A stretch of DNA of 64,000 bases from Xestospongia muta (taxonomy: Eukaryota; Porifera; Demospongiae; Haplosclerida; Petrosiidae), in assembly GCA_963693285.1 (NCBI GenBank), contig OY848928.1, forward strand, positions 3,224,501 through 3,288,500, given 5' to 3'. The notes below the pieces were generated by a model. It was not told the DNA's origin. It searched no databases and saw only the letters and a list, made by a program, of their open reading frames with translations. This document shows, one piece after another, positions 24,123-37,980 of the stretch. The position numbers and the translations under genes are program-made. Within the stretch, counting starts at the first letter, position 1. Every line of letters begins with the position of its first letter.

Positions 24123-24307
24123 GGGTGCTTCTTAGTGTAACTTGACTGATCATGTAACAACATCTCCTATGATGACATCACTATGTGTCAAAGAGTTGAT
24201 AATGTTAGGTTTGGTTTAGGGTTTAGGTGATGTCATCAATATGATGACATCACTATATGTCATTTCATTATGATGTCATCATAGTCAAGTTACACCAAGA
24301 ACCACCC
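24123..24307. mobile_element. 185-bp MITE with about 27-bp TIRs
   Basis: The left end GGGTGCTTCTTAGTGTAACT and the right end read inward (GGGTGGTTCTTGGTGTAACT) are inverted copies, both continuing TGACT. The inside holds repeated GATGACATCACTAT blocks and no coding frame. No target duplication could be assigned with confidence. Confidence 0.75.
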
Positions 24308-24309
24308 TA

Positions 24310-24850
24310 AAGGTTTAACAATTCAGGATTATATGGACAGAGAGGTTAAGAATTCAGAATTATATGGACACAGAAGTTAACAATTCAGGATTATATTACA
24401 GACTCAAAGAAATTAACAATTCAGAATTATACCATCCAGTATCCACAGAGGATAAAACTAAGGAATATATGACAGACAGAAGTTCAACAATTCAGGATCA
24501 AGTTATACCACATATAAGGGGCTGACAATTTAGGATTATATGGTAAGCACAATGGGTTAACAATAGAGGTTTACACAAAAGATATTTAGGGTTAATATTT
24601 CAGGATTATATAACAGACAGAAGACTAATATTGAGAGTTGTAAAACACACATGAGGGGAACAATAATGAAAAAAGGAATTAGTAATTTACTATTATATAA
24701 CAGACAAGTATAGAATATTTCAGACAGACACAAAGAGTTTGAAGGGTGACAAAGGGGTTAATTAAGGGTCTAACATCAGATTTAGTATCAAGACAATGGA
24801 TCAGTGTTATATGATTGGGAGGTTATATAGGGTAGTTTTATATATAGCTA
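24310..24850. repeat. Degenerate tandem repeat, AACAATTCAGGATTATAT-like
   Basis: The motif GTTAACAATTCAGGATTATA recurs in variants about nine times at uneven spacing, separated by ACAGACACA-like purine-rich spacers. A related copy sits at about 24042, before the MITE, so the MITE may have inserted into this array. Confidence 0.7.
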
Positions 24851-25289
24851 CACAAAAGACAATGATGAACAAAACAAGACAAGGAGGGGTATTATGATAT
24901 TAGAGTGTGATGACAAGACAGCTTGCATATGACCTGTTGTTCCATGTCTAAATCTCCTATTGATGCCCCAGACTAGTGAACTACCTATAATCACATTATG
25001 AAATTAATATGAACAACCTACAAAGTGATGCTTGAGGGTACTCAAGATGTCACATCAACCTCAAGATCCAAGTTGAGCTACAACTAGTAATCAATGTTAA
25101 AACATTCTCCAGATCCTCCAAGACAGCAGTAGTTATTATGTCCAGTGTTAGTTGTAGATAAACCTACTAAAGATACAAAAACAGTTAGTAGTATAATATT
25201 ATAGTACAGTAATGTATACAACCATTATCACCCACAGTAGTTAAAGGACACAACTAGAACGTCAACTATAGAATAAAAACAATCAATTA

Positions 25290-26900
25290 GACTTCACAAA
25301 ACTTATATAAGATCAATCTTACATAGAGTAATTATTAGAGAGCTGTACTAGATCATCTCCAGTCCAATTATTAATGTCTCACTATAGAACTAAATGAAAT
25401 AGTTTAGTACAAGATTGTCAAATTAATAATAAATCAAACTTACAATGATAACCTTATATTGTATCAGGTTATGAGAGAACTTCAAAATTATGTGCATCAA
25501 TATAGTAGACAAAGTCGTCCTAGAAAACTAAAATATATGTTTAGTACAGGACTGTCTATATTATTACAATATGCATAACTTATTGTATTCCTCAGTTAAT
25601 GTGTAAAACAGATCATCTCTACCAGTGACCATTAACCTGTCCATCCTATTAGAAAATATAAAAGTTCATTCAGTAGACAATTTACTATTTAATAAGTCAA
25701 CTTACAGTAGGTGTATTAACAAATGTCATTGGATCATCTCTATTAGTTATAAATAGATCTACTTAATCTAACAATTTGTTTTGTTTTAAATTTATAGTTA
25801 CTATACAACTCACAACATTGGAACATTATATTATTGTACTACAGAACAATAAGTAGTAATAAACTACAAGTACATACCATAGATTGTCTCTGCTCCTCAA
25901 GTAAATTCAACTAAATACCTTCAAGTAAATAGGTTCAAGTAAGTAGGTTCAAGTAAGTAGGTTCAAGTTCATCTTCCAATAAAATCGAAGGGACTTGTGT
26001 TTGGTTAAGTGTACCATCTAAAATAGTTATCTCTGGAGTAAGAAATATAGAAGAATTAACTGCAGTCACTGACTGATCCAGGAGATGGATATAGTGTGGG
26101 AAAATTTGATGCTAAATAATGTAATTTTGCTTTTGCTGGTGTAGTGGATACAGGTATAGTAATAGATGTTCCTTCATCTAATATTTTAGTCGTGTTGTTG
26201 TGAGGCACAGGAGAGGTATCATCAGATAGATCATTGGAAATAACGTCTGGTTGTTGTAAGAAAAGATCTTGATCAACCTATTTAAAGAAATATTCAAACA
26301 TTCTCTTTTATGTGTTACAAATATTAATATCATAGACTCACATTTTGTGTTATACTTGTCTTGAAATTGCTGACATTTATGTACCATTGGTTGCTTATGG
26401 CCATTGTTAGTTTTGATAATGGCTTCAGGTTCATGGAAGCAGCCATGGATGCCTTAACATAATATCCGTCCCCTTTACATGATACTAAATAATAATAGAA
26501 ACGACTTACATATAATATATAATAGGACTATACACTAAATCTAGATCATGACAAGCTGGTTTAGAATAAGTTACTACAATATTACAAGAGAGTAAATACT
26601 CAAAAATATTAATTTATTTATTAAATATACTAGAACCAAAATGCTCATCTCTAGTGGATCAGCAAACAATTCTTTTGTAAAAAAGCCCTTTAAAAAGGTA
26701 TCATTTAAATTCTTGAGTTTATAACAGCTCTCAATCAGTTGACCATCATCTCCAGTAGACTAATAAACAACAGTCCTACTATAAAATGAAAAATAGTTAT
26801 TATAACAGTGTAATAATTATTGTTATAGATTTAGGCAGTTGTACACTAAAATTAATTAATAATGTTAGTGTATAACAATTCATGTCAGTTATTAAGGATA
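25290..26900. repeat. Large repeat unit C (about 1.6 kb)
   Basis: This third copy of the segment is separated from B by about 1.5 kb that contains the MITE and short-repeat array. A stretch of about 550 bp not found in A or B (about 25880-26480) is inserted in the middle, and the closing segment differs. Confidence 0.7.
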
Positions 26901-27809
26901 AAAAGAAGAGCCTACATTTTAGAATAAAGAAAACTCCAGATACAAGGGAAATTTCAGAATTCCTGTAAAACCCCTTGCTGTTAGAAAAACCACAGACACT
27001 TATCATATAACCAAATTTCAAGTCATTACAAGATGGTTGTCAGTATGTTCTAAAATTACACTCATTGACTCACACAAGTCATGTACATAGCAAGAAGGCT
27101 CTGCTAGTCATTAAAGTGACTCCTTATTAGTTAGACAAGTTGAAAACTACAATCAAGAGGAAAGTTAGCCTGCTATATCAGAACTATTGTTATAGTCAAC
27201 ATTACTCTATATATGTATATTGAGTGGTTGACTATTATAAATGCCTTCTAATACAGACATACAAGGAGAACTGCTTACAATTATTGAGAGGGATGACGGA
27301 TGGTACAAATTATTAAGACTTTATACTAGTGTGACACCCAGAACCAGAAGCTGCATATTCAATATGACTGTCTAGGTATATTCCAGGCTTCCAATGTGGT
27401 TTTCAACATAGATCCTGAGTACAGCTACTTAGCTACAAAGGCCATTTAACTTAAGGCCCCATGCTTATAATTAGCTGTGGTATTCATGTAAAACGTTCAC
27501 AGTCTTGGAAGAGATTTCCATAAGCCATTCCATCCTGTTTAGGCAAGTATTTATTTAATGACAGCAAAAACCTCCTATAAATACACAAGGTTCTGAAATC
27601 TACTGATAACAACTTTCAGTGCATATAAATGACTACTTGGCCACCACAATGGCCAACAATGGCTGACTTAAACTGAACTAGAACTAGACCTAGCTAAAAT
27701 ACTATAGATATAAGCTGTCACAAGAAGTCAATGGTCTCCAAAATTGATAAAGGTAGTTAGAAGACGCTATATATTTGTGAAATTACAGTAACTGTCTTGG
27801 CCCAAAAAG

Positions 27810-29170
27810 TTGAAAGGCTTATATGAAGGAGTTGGTAGAATTGAGTATTGTAACTGCACTATATACAAAAATAATGCTCACTATGATGGAGGAGGAGTGT
27901 ATATTGATTTCTATAAGGAAGAAGTAGAGTTGAGTTTTTTAACTGTAGAATACTCAAAAATATTGCATACCTCGGAACAGGACTGTATCTTTGTTCTCTT
28001 CATGCTACTTTAACGTCAAGTAGCTTCTAGCTTCATTTCAATAAAGCAACCAACAACCTGGCTGTATATAATATAGAAAAATATATCAATCTGTTGTGGT
28101 ATTATTCAACATTGCTAATTTTACATTTGAACAAATTGAAGTTAGTAATCATAACACTAGTGGTTTAGTGTGTTTCAATAGCCAAATAACATTTGATGGG
28201 AATAGCATATTTTAAACAAATCTGACATTTATGGTGGAGGCATTGCTTTGTAGGAGTCTTCCCGATTATTATTACTAAATGAACATACCGACAAAACTGT
28301 GAACATATCACTTTTCAATAATTTTGCCAGTGTGTCAGGTGGAGGAATCTTTGTATCACAAGTAGTTGATGTAAAAAAAGTACTGATTGTTTCTTTAAAG
28401 TTATTCCTCATCATTCTTACTATAATTTTAGTGCTGTCTTTTATTTTGTCAACAATACAGCTGCCATATCAGGCGACATACTATATGGTGGTAATGTTGA
28501 CAAATGTTATAAAGGTGATGAGTTTAAAACCCTTTTTCACTACACTCAACAGACAGGTCTATCAATAGTGTCATCAGATCCTATAAAAGTCTGTTTTTGT
28601 GAATTGAATAAACGAAATTGTTCTATTAACAATATCAATATAACTGCAATACTTGGGATTGATATAAATATGTCGCTACCTATTGTTAGTGCAAAGAACA
28701 GCTTAACAGAGGGTGTGATTAAATCGACATCATCAGATAGCTGAAGTGGGCAAATTAGACATAATGCACAGTGTACCAATATTACCTTTAAGACAAATCT
28801 TTCATTAATCACAGCACAGGTATATGCCACACTTCAAAGTTCAATTGAACCTTTATCTGATCCTTTATCTAAAGTCATTAATACTACAATTGAGTCCTGT
28901 CCACATGAGTTTCTGTTGGGAAAGGACACTTGTGTTTGCAGGCCTGAATTAAATTTATCTTCAATAACTTGTGATATTAACACTCAAAATATAACAAGAC
29001 ATGGTAATATGTGGATTGATTACAAAAACGACTCAGACTGTCTTATGTCCATCAAAACTGCCCCTTTGACTATTGTAATGATGGAAATATTCAATTTAAA
29101 GTTATCTTTCCTGACCCAGTGTCTTCACAAAAGGTCTGGCATACTATTTCATAATTTCCCTAAAGTTTAA
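27810..29170 (+). pseudogene. Parallel-beta-helix surface-type protein, broken
   Basis: Repeat units of the N-N-x-A-x-x-x-G-G-G-x-Y type appear in order: KNNAHYDGGGVYI (27870), IYGGGIA (28228), FNNFASVSGGGIFVS (28316) and VNNTAAISGDILYGG (28450). A cysteine-rich C-terminal module follows (ESCPHEFLLGKDTCVCRPEL, about 28890), then an N-rich linker and a second cysteine cluster that is reached only after a frame change near 29055. Such proteins are thought to be secreted or cell-surface adhesins built as beta-solenoids. Stops near 28253 and 28741 and at least two frameshifts break it. The assignment is by motif only. Confidence 0.6.
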
Positions 29171-29174
29171 AATT

Positions 29175-31720
29175 ATACCATATATTGACTATTGTTTAAG
29201 GCTGCATTGAAACAAGATAAAATTGATATGCTACTCTTTCTCAATAAAAGTATAAACTAAAAATTCAACAATCAATAAACTTATTAATATAAAGTATTAA
29301 ATCACTATAATTGAAACAAATATTTTTAACATGTTAGCATTTCTAAAAACATAGCCAAATCTTATGTTTAAATAACACAATCAATAAGTTACCTTATTGT
29401 TCTTGAGAAAAAAATAATCTGTAGCAAAAATCTGCTGTAACTTTGATTTAAAAGCAATTTTATTACACATGTAGTGCTGTTTGTAAACTCTCTAAATAAA
29501 AAGTATTTCCTTACAAAATAATAAAATCAACTAACCACAACTTTTAAACTCCTATACTGGCACTGGTGTTTGAACTTTGTGGGTGCATGTGCAATATGTA
29601 TTGTAATACTATCTATATGCATGCATGCATACGACTACTTCATTTTTCATGCTACTTTTGAAGATTAAATAAATAGGCTTTAAAAATATGAATGTATTTA
29701 TGATGATATAACACACATTCTCACATCATATATGAAAATGTAAAAATGCCTAAGTTATGAACCACATATAATTAACACATGGACATTCTTGTGATTAATA
29801 GGAAGGATACTAAATTCTATTATACAATATATGAATATTGTAGAAACATAGAAAGGATTAACAAAATGCATTTTACATAATTCAACAGAAGACTACAGCA
29901 TATTCAAGTGATTAATTTCTCCTTTACACTTGAAGACTAACATTATGAATACTTATTGAAAGTTGTGGAAAGGAATTTGCTAAATGCTGCATTGTAATTA
30001 TCATGATGAGGAGACAAAAGGCATATAAAATAATGAGGTTCTATAATGGTCTAATAAATGTAACATAGTAAGTTGAAATGTTTTAGTTGAATTGTCCAAT
30101 GAAGTAGAAGACACATTTCCTTTGGCCATTTTCTCATATAGCTATGGTAAAACACTGTAACATGGTTTATTAGCCAGCCTAGAAAACAGTAAAAAAACAT
30201 ATGGTAACAAACATCTATGATATTGAACAGACTTTGTCCTTGTAAATATATATCTTTTTATACAACATTGTGATGATGGTAAAGTTAATGGAAAACATAG
30301 CAACTGAAAAAACTGATATAATTTAATAATAGATAACAAAGACTTATTTACAATTTATGACAAGGTTTAAATCTCTATGAGTCCCTGATAAAGGTTCTGG
30401 AATAAATAATAGACTGTCTACAAATTTTATTCTCTAAAGCATAAAAGGAACTTATAGCCTTGCAAATGAGGGAGGGGGATACAAGTCCAACTTGAAAGCT
30501 CCACAGCAGCTCTGATATATGGAAGCTTTAGTATTTGACAATTATGAATCCAATTACTACCCAGATATAATTATTTAGTCAAAAATAATTTTGTACACCA
30601 GGCAAGGTAATCATAACATTACTACTCTATAGTCTACTGCAAGTAAATTCAATATAAAATATTAGTGTGTATTGTAGACTATAATTTGTCCTCATAATCT
30701 TGTACATGTACTCCTAATTTAAATTTACCTTTAAAAAGTTGCTGATGTAAACTACTTGTATAAGCATTAGCTAGAGGTCTCAAGGCAATGTGCTGATTTA
30801 GCAACAACAAGTCAGATATCGTGACTGCTTCTTATCAATAATATGAGCAGAGAACTCGAAATAAAGAACAATTCGTTTGACAAAATCAGAGGACCTGGAC
30901 ATAGATGTGTATCACAAACAGCACTGATTAAGTTTGTTACCTTGAGATAACATATTGTACATTGTACCACACACATCTTGAGCAGTTACATCATATCAAG
31001 AATCTGTTGGTGTGATGATCTCAACAGGAATAACAAGTGTTAACTAACCCACATACATCTAGGGATAACTTGTGCTCTTTAAAAATTTCACTAATCCTAA
31101 CAAAGAAAGAATGTATTAAATGTATTATGAAAGAATGTATCATTATATTATTATTACTAATCTATTATACAAGGAAAAAGTTAATTGTACCTTTTATGAA
31201 AACTTACTGATGTAGTCAAAATTTATTGCACTACTGTCATAACTCATCACCACCAGCTTGAGACATAACCTCATTTGGTAAAATGTTATGGAAAATATTA
31301 GTACTATATTACATTTATACATATATATACTCCATTCAGGTAGAATTTGACATTTGACTCAATATATTTTTATCTAAAAACATATATTAGTGAGAAATGG
31401 TTTTAATTATTTAACATACTTTGAAATAGTGTTTAAAACATCCAAAGCTCAGGCAATATCTAAAAAATGTGTCTTTCAGTAAGATTTGTCTCATAAATAC
31501 ATAACATATCATTAATGAGCATTTGGAGATGAATTCTCCAATTATAACAGAAGCTATACAAACTATTAAAAAAGGACAAAAAAGCAAACCAATTAAAAGA
31601 GGCTTTAGTGTAATTGTAAAAAATTACTAAAGTTATACTGGCCACATATGGTATGTTATTGATGCAACCTTTTGCTAGAACACTTTCAAACTTCTACTAA
31701 TAATGTGCTACTATATCTAT
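29175..31720. other. AT-rich stretch, nothing recognised
   Basis: About 2.5 kb without a supported gene, array or inverted repeat. Short frames look like chance. Confidence 0.5.
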
Positions 31721-31727
31721 ACAGTTC

Positions 31728-31862
31728 AAAAAAGAATGAGCCGAGGATCAACAGTACTCTTAGTACATCATAGTTAGCACACCTATGATGCTCCAGACGA
31801 CACCACGTGGAGGTGGTACTGTATTGCCGTCCCCCCACCCTACCACCTCTCATTCTTTTTTT
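31728..31862. mobile_element. Possible small MITE or hairpin with 13-bp TIRs
   Basis: AAAAAAGAATGAG at the left is matched by CTCATTCTTTTTT at the right, about 120 bp apart, and the interior contains CCACGTGG. It is immediately followed by a tandem array. It is short and could be coincidental. Confidence 0.4.
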
Positions 31863-31980
31863 AATGGCCTAATATGCTTAAAAATAGTTTCAATGGCCTA
31901 TTATGCTCAAAATATATTTTTAATGGTCTAATATGCTCAAAGTATACTTTTAATGGCCTAATATGCTTAAATATTTTAAA
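31860..31980. repeat. Tandem repeat, about 33-bp unit (TAATGGCCTAATATGCT), about 4 copies
   Basis: The unit begins TTTAATGGCCTAATATGCTC and repeats four times with a few substitutions. Confidence 0.85.
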
Positions 31981-32057
31981 TGACATACATCCTCAAAATA
32001 AAAATCATACAAACACAAATAAAACTGACCTTACCATACCCTTATAAAGGACAATTT

Positions 32058-34361
32058 TATGAAGACACAGTAGATGGGACAGTTATGTTATGACACAATA
32101 GACAGGTGAGTTACATTATGACACAGTAGACGAGAGAATTATATCAGGTTACAGGTTACAGAACAGTTAAAATAGGACACAGTAGATGGGAGAATTATAT
32201 CAGGACACAGTAGACGGAACAAATGTATTAGAACACAGTGGTTGAGACAATTATGTTAAGACACAGTAGATGAGACAGTTATGTTAGGACACAATAGACA
32301 GGTGAGTTATATTATGACACAGTAGATGAAAGAATTATATCAGGTTACAGGTTACAAAACAGTTAAAATAGGACACAATAGATGGGACACAGTAGATGGA
32401 ACAAATGTATTAGAACACAGTAGTTGAGACAATTACGTTATGACACAGTAAATGGTAAATTTACAATAGGACACAGTAGATGGGACAATTATATTAGGAC
32501 ACAGTAGATGGAACAAGTGTATTAGAACAGAGTGGTTGAGACAATTATGTTATGACACAGTAGATGGGACCAGTTATGTTAGGACACAATAGACAGGTGA
32601 GTTACATTGTGACACAGTAGATGGGAGAATTAAATCTGGTTACAGGTTACAGTACAGTTAAAATACGACACAATAGATGGGAGAATTATATCAGGACACA
32701 GTAGATGGAACAAGTGTATTAGAACACAGTAGTTGAGACAATTACGTTATGACACAGTAAATGGGAAATTTACAATAGGACTAGGTAGATGAGACAATTG
32801 TATTAGAACACAGTGCTTGAGACAATTATGTTATGACACAATAGATGAGACCAGTTACGTTAGGACACAATAGACAGGTGAGTTACATTGTGACACAGTA
32901 GATGGGAGAATTATATCAGGTTACAGGTTACAGAACAGTTAAAATAGGACACAATAGATGTTAGAATTATATCAGGACACAGTAGATGGAACAAGTGTAT
33001 TAGAACACAGTAGTTGAGACAATTACGTTATGACACAGTAAATGGGAAATTTACAATAGGACTCAGTAGATGAGACAATTGTATTAGAACACAGTGGTTG
33101 AGACAATTATGTTATTGCACAGTAGATGGGACCAGTTACATTAGGACACAATAGACAGGTGAGTTACATTGTGACACAGTAGATGGGAGAATTATATCAG
33201 GTTACAGGTTACAGAACAGTTAAAATAGGACACAATAGATGAGAGAATTATATCAGGACACAGTAGACAGAACAAGTGTATTACAACACAGTTGTTGAGA
33301 CAATTACATTATGACACAGTAAATGGGGAAGTTACAATAGGACACAGTAGATACAATAGGACACAGTAGATGACAGAATTATATTAGGATACAGTAGATG
33401 GGATAATTGTATTAGAACACAGTGGTTGAGACAATTATGTTACGTTAGGACACAATAGACAGGTGAGCTACATTATGACACAGTAAATGAGAGAATTATA
33501 TCAGGTTACAGGTTACAGAACAGTTAAAATAGGACACAGTAGATGGGAGAATTATATCAGGACACAGTAGACAGAACAAGTGTATTACAACACAGTTGTT
33601 GAGACAATTATGTTATGACACAGTAGATGAGACAGTTATGTTAGGACACAATAGACAGGTGAGTTATATTATGACACAGTAGATGAGAGAATTATATCAG
33701 GTTACAGGTTATAGGACACAGTAGATGGGAGAATTATATCAGGACACAGTAGACAGAACAAGTGTATTACAACACAGTTGTTGAGACAATTACGTTATGA
33801 CACAGTAAATGGGAAAGTTACAATAGGACACAGTAGATGACAGAATTATATTAGGATACAGTAGATGGGATAATTGTATTAGAACACAGTGGTTGAGACA
33901 ATTATGTTACATTAGGACACAATAGACAGGTAAGCTACATTATGACACAGTAAATGAGAGAATTATATCAGGTTACAGGTTACAGAACAGTTAAAATAGG
34001 ACACAGTAGATGGGAGAATTATATCAGGACACAGTAGATGAAACAAGTGTATTAGAACACAGTGGTTGAGACAATCACGTTATGACACAGTAAATGGGAA
34101 AATTACAATAGGACACAGTAAATGAGAGAATTATATTAGGACACAGTAGATGGAACAAGTGTATTAGAACACAGTGGTTGAGACAATTACGTTATGACAC
34201 AATCGATGGGACAGTTACATTAGGACACAATAGACAGGTGTGTTACATTATGACACAGTAGATGGGAGAATTATATCAGGTTACAGGTTACAGAACAGTT
34301 AAAATAGGACACAGTAGATGTTAGAATTATATTAGGACACAGTAGATGGAACAAGTGTATT
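32058..34361. repeat. 2.3-kb minisatellite, GACACAGTAGATGG units in a higher-order array
   Basis: The basic unit is about 33 bp (GGACACAGTAGATGGGAGAA-like). Units are organised in larger blocks marked by ATCAGGTTACAGGTTACA, which occurs near 32143, 32341, 32639, 32917, 33198, 33502, 33692, 33967 and 34277. Typical block spacing is 281-304 bp, with shorter blocks where units are lost. No coding frame crosses it. Confidence 0.95.
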
Positions 34362-34421
34362 GAAGGCTTGCCCACTGAGTGAGCTCTAAAGGCCAGGTTC
34401 TATATAGTACATGCACCAGAC

Positions 34422-34866
34422 CTATGCTATAGGCTTTTAATAGGAATGCTAAGTCATCAAATTATATGTGCACTTTAAGGCTCATTCCATATTCTAAGCA
34501 TGTACACTTCTCTCCATTTTATACGCAGTAACCTATGCTATAGGCTTTTAATTGGAATGCTAAGTCATCAAATTATATGTGCATTTCAAGGTTCATTCCA
34601 TATTCTAAGCATGTAAACTTCTCTTTTTTTCAAATCCAGTAACCTAGGCTATAGGCTTTTAATATGAATGCTAAGTCATCAAATGATATGTGCACTTCAA
34701 TGTTCATTCCATATTCTAAGCATGTAAACGTCTCTCCTTTTCATATGCAGTAACCTATGCTATAGGCTTTTAATAGGAATGCTAAGTCATCAAATGATAT
34801 GTGCACTTCAAGGCTCATTCCATATTCTAAGCATGTAAACTTCTCTCCTTTTCATAGGCAGTATAG
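34422..34866. repeat. 111-bp tandem repeat, 4 copies
   Basis: CTATGCTATAGGCTTTTAAT starts each unit at about 34422, 34533, 34644 and 34755; all three spacings are 111 bp. Copies differ by a few substitutions. Confidence 0.95.
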
Positions 34867-36219
34867 CTTTGTTTCTGCTGGCATCTTTTGGCACTAAACA
34901 TCCTATCAGAACTTCAGTAATTGATACACCTATATTATAATTATAGAGAGCTCATAATTAATCATAACTGCATCTACAACAATGAACTTACATCTACAAC
35001 AATGAACTTAGAAACTGTTACCAGAAAATGTTGTCGGTATCAGACTACCATTTTTGTTGTTGTAGAAACAGAATACTAACATCACTATAAACATAGTTTA
35101 AAATGTTGATGAGACTGAAACACTCCAGGGATAGAGATGATCCATGATATAGAGCAGCAACCATAGAAAAGAAAGAAATTCACTATTTGTCCCAACTCAC
35201 CACCAAAAGTAACATCTTTAATATATATATATGCCTAAAACACAATAAATATATTATATACTAACAATTGTTATCAGGTATAACTTACAAGTAGTCATGT
35301 GTTTTTTTACACATATATAGATCTTCTTTCTATATATATATATATATAATATATGTATACGTATGTAAAAAGTAACAATGGTTATTTTGTTAATGTTTGT
35401 ACATACCTCACAACCATGTAGTGTTCTTATACGTAGAGTATGTAGCACACAGATCACCAGGAATATGTTAACCTAAAAATTAAAGAAAAGACAAGTAATT
35501 ATTACTGCATGTACAACATATCGAACTTACAACGTACAAGTAATCAGAAAATGTGATCAGATCATCTTAGATGGTAACTATATAACTACACAATGAAATA
35601 TAGTGTTGGCTAACATTGGTTAAAATGTTATATACACAACTCACAACCAGTTTAGCATGACTAGAAATATAACATCACAAAGCACAGTAATAGGCAAATG
35701 ATCATGTATTTAGTAAGCAAAAAGTTAACTGAATTAAGGCAATTAAAATAAAATCAGAAAAGGCTAAGTATTCATGCATAATAACAATATATAAGCATAA
35801 ATAATTCTAGGAAACAACAAGAAACCAGTTCAGTTAATACAATACAGCAAGTCTAAATAAAACCAGGATAGTGGGGGTTTATACTACCAACAATACACAA
35901 GGGAATACTAGAATACAGTTAAGTTACATTAGGACATAGTGAACACAAAGTTACATTTTGATATGTTAAACATGTGTTATGCTAGAAAAGGACAGATAGT
36001 TAGGCACATGTATATATTAGCACACAATGAATGGGACTGGATGCAGTGAACGTACTAGACTTTATAACAATAATAGGATAGGAAGCAGAGTTACTTGTAG
36101 GGATACAATGAGAGTTACAATAAGGAACAGTGAACAGAACAGTCAGTATTAGGACACAGATACATTAGCACAGAGTACACATGACTGATTACAGTATACA
36201 GATTTGCTACTTTAAAACA

Positions 36220-37330
36220 CAGTAAACAGGATATTTACATTAGACACAGCAGACAGGACACAGGACATAGCAGACAAGATGATGATTACATTAGAAGACA
36301 GTTTAAGAACATTACATTAGGACACAGTAGACAGGATGGCTAGATTAGAACACAGCAGACAAGATATTTACATTAGGACACAGTAGACTGGACTGTCATA
36401 TGACACAGTAGGCAAGACGGTAGACAGTAGACAGGACAGTTGCGTTAAAAGACAGTAGACAGGGTAGTAAGAATGAAAGAGTAGACAGGAGAGTTACATT
36501 AAAAGACAGTAGACAGGAAGGTACATTAAAAGACTGTAGACTAGACAGGTACATTAAAAGATCGTAGACAGGACAGGTACATTAAAAGATAGTAGACAGG
36601 AAGGTACAGACAGGTACATTAAAAGATTGTAGACAGGAAGGTAAATTAAAAGACAGTAGACAGGACAGGTACATTAAAAGACAGTAGACAAGACAGGTAC
36701 ATTAAAAGATAGTAGACAGGAGGGTACATTAAAAGACAGTAGACAGGAAGGTACATTAAAAGACAGTATACAGGAAGGTACATTAAAAGACTGTAGACTA
36801 GACAGGTACATTAAAAGATCGTAGACAGGACAGGTACATTAAAAGATAGTAGACAGGAAGGTACAGACAGGTACATTAAAAGATTGTAGACAGGAAGGTA
36901 CATTAAAAGACAGTAGACAGGACAGGTACATTAAAAGACAGTAGACAAGACAGGTACATTAAAAGATAGTAGACAGGAGGGTACATTAAAAGACAGTAGA
37001 CAGGAAGGTACATTAAAAGACAGTAGACAGGAAGGTACATTAAAAGACAGTAGACAGGACAGGTACATTAAAAGACAGTAGACAGGACAGGTACATTAAA
37101 AGATAGTAGACAGGAAGTTACATTAAAAGACAGTAGACAGGACATAAAATTAAGGACAGTGGACAGGACAGGTAATTAGGAGACTGTAGACAGGAAAATT
37201 ACATTAGGATACACTGGGCAGGAGTTACATTAGATAACAGTAGACAAGACAGTTAGTTACATTACGACACAGCAAAGATTACAGTTACATTAAAACACAG
37301 TAGACAAGACAGTTACGATGGGATGCTGTA
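36220..37330. repeat. Minisatellite, about 28-bp unit (GACAGTAGACAGGACAGGTA)
   Basis: The core at 36460-37200 is regular, with units ending ACATTAAAA; the edges are looser and include GGACACAGTAGACAGG variants like those of the 32-34 kb array. Within it a block starting AGACTGTAGACTAGACAGG at 36531 is repeated almost exactly at 36788. Confidence 0.95.
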
Positions 37331-37860
37331 GACATAACAAAAATTAAGGAGACAAGGTTACTTACATTGATATAATGATGATTAAATTAAGGGATATCAC
37401 AAAGTAGTAAAACGATGAGGGTGTTGTGGTATATTAAAAGGACCAAATTAAATCCAATCAATCAACTGATGCTCAATATTCTGGGATACAGTTACAATGT
37501 AAAAAGATACATTAGAACACTGTTAATATGGGAGGGGACAACAAATGTAGATTATGTTAGGCCACTCTATGTAAACAAGTGAAGAGATATCTTCATACAA
37601 ATAGCCAGTAAGTAGATAGACATGAGACTTAAATTAAGATATAAGAAATTAAATGACATGTGGGAAAGCTATCAAAATAATTTATTGGTGAAACTACTAC
37701 ATTCATATTGCTCATACAGCAAGTTGTATAGGGAATAAGCAGGAAGATATACTTTAAACAAAATTTACTATAATGAAAGGATAATAGGCTATAAATATAA
37801 TGAGAGATCTATTATGCTGTAATGCTCTACACACAACAAGTGCAAGAGAAGAGGAATTGT

Positions 37861-37980
37861 CTGAACAACACAAGCTAATACTGAACAACACAAGCTAATA
37901 CTGAACAACAAAAGCTAATACTGAACAACACAAGCTAATACTGAACATCACAAGCTAATACTGAACAACACAAGCTAATA
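37861..37980. repeat. 20-bp tandem repeat, 6 copies
   Basis: CTGAACAACACAAGCTAATA is repeated head to tail six times with only two base differences over the array, implying recent expansion. Confidence 0.97.

Noticed and set aside
27241..27376. Short frame resembling part of an SH3 domain (GELLTIIERDDGWYKLL)
   Set aside because: Only one SH3-like stretch is present, without the N-terminal ALYDY-type part or splice support.
32058..37330. CRISPR-like array
   Set aside because: Repeats are contiguous variants with no unique equal-length spacers, and the context is eukaryotic.
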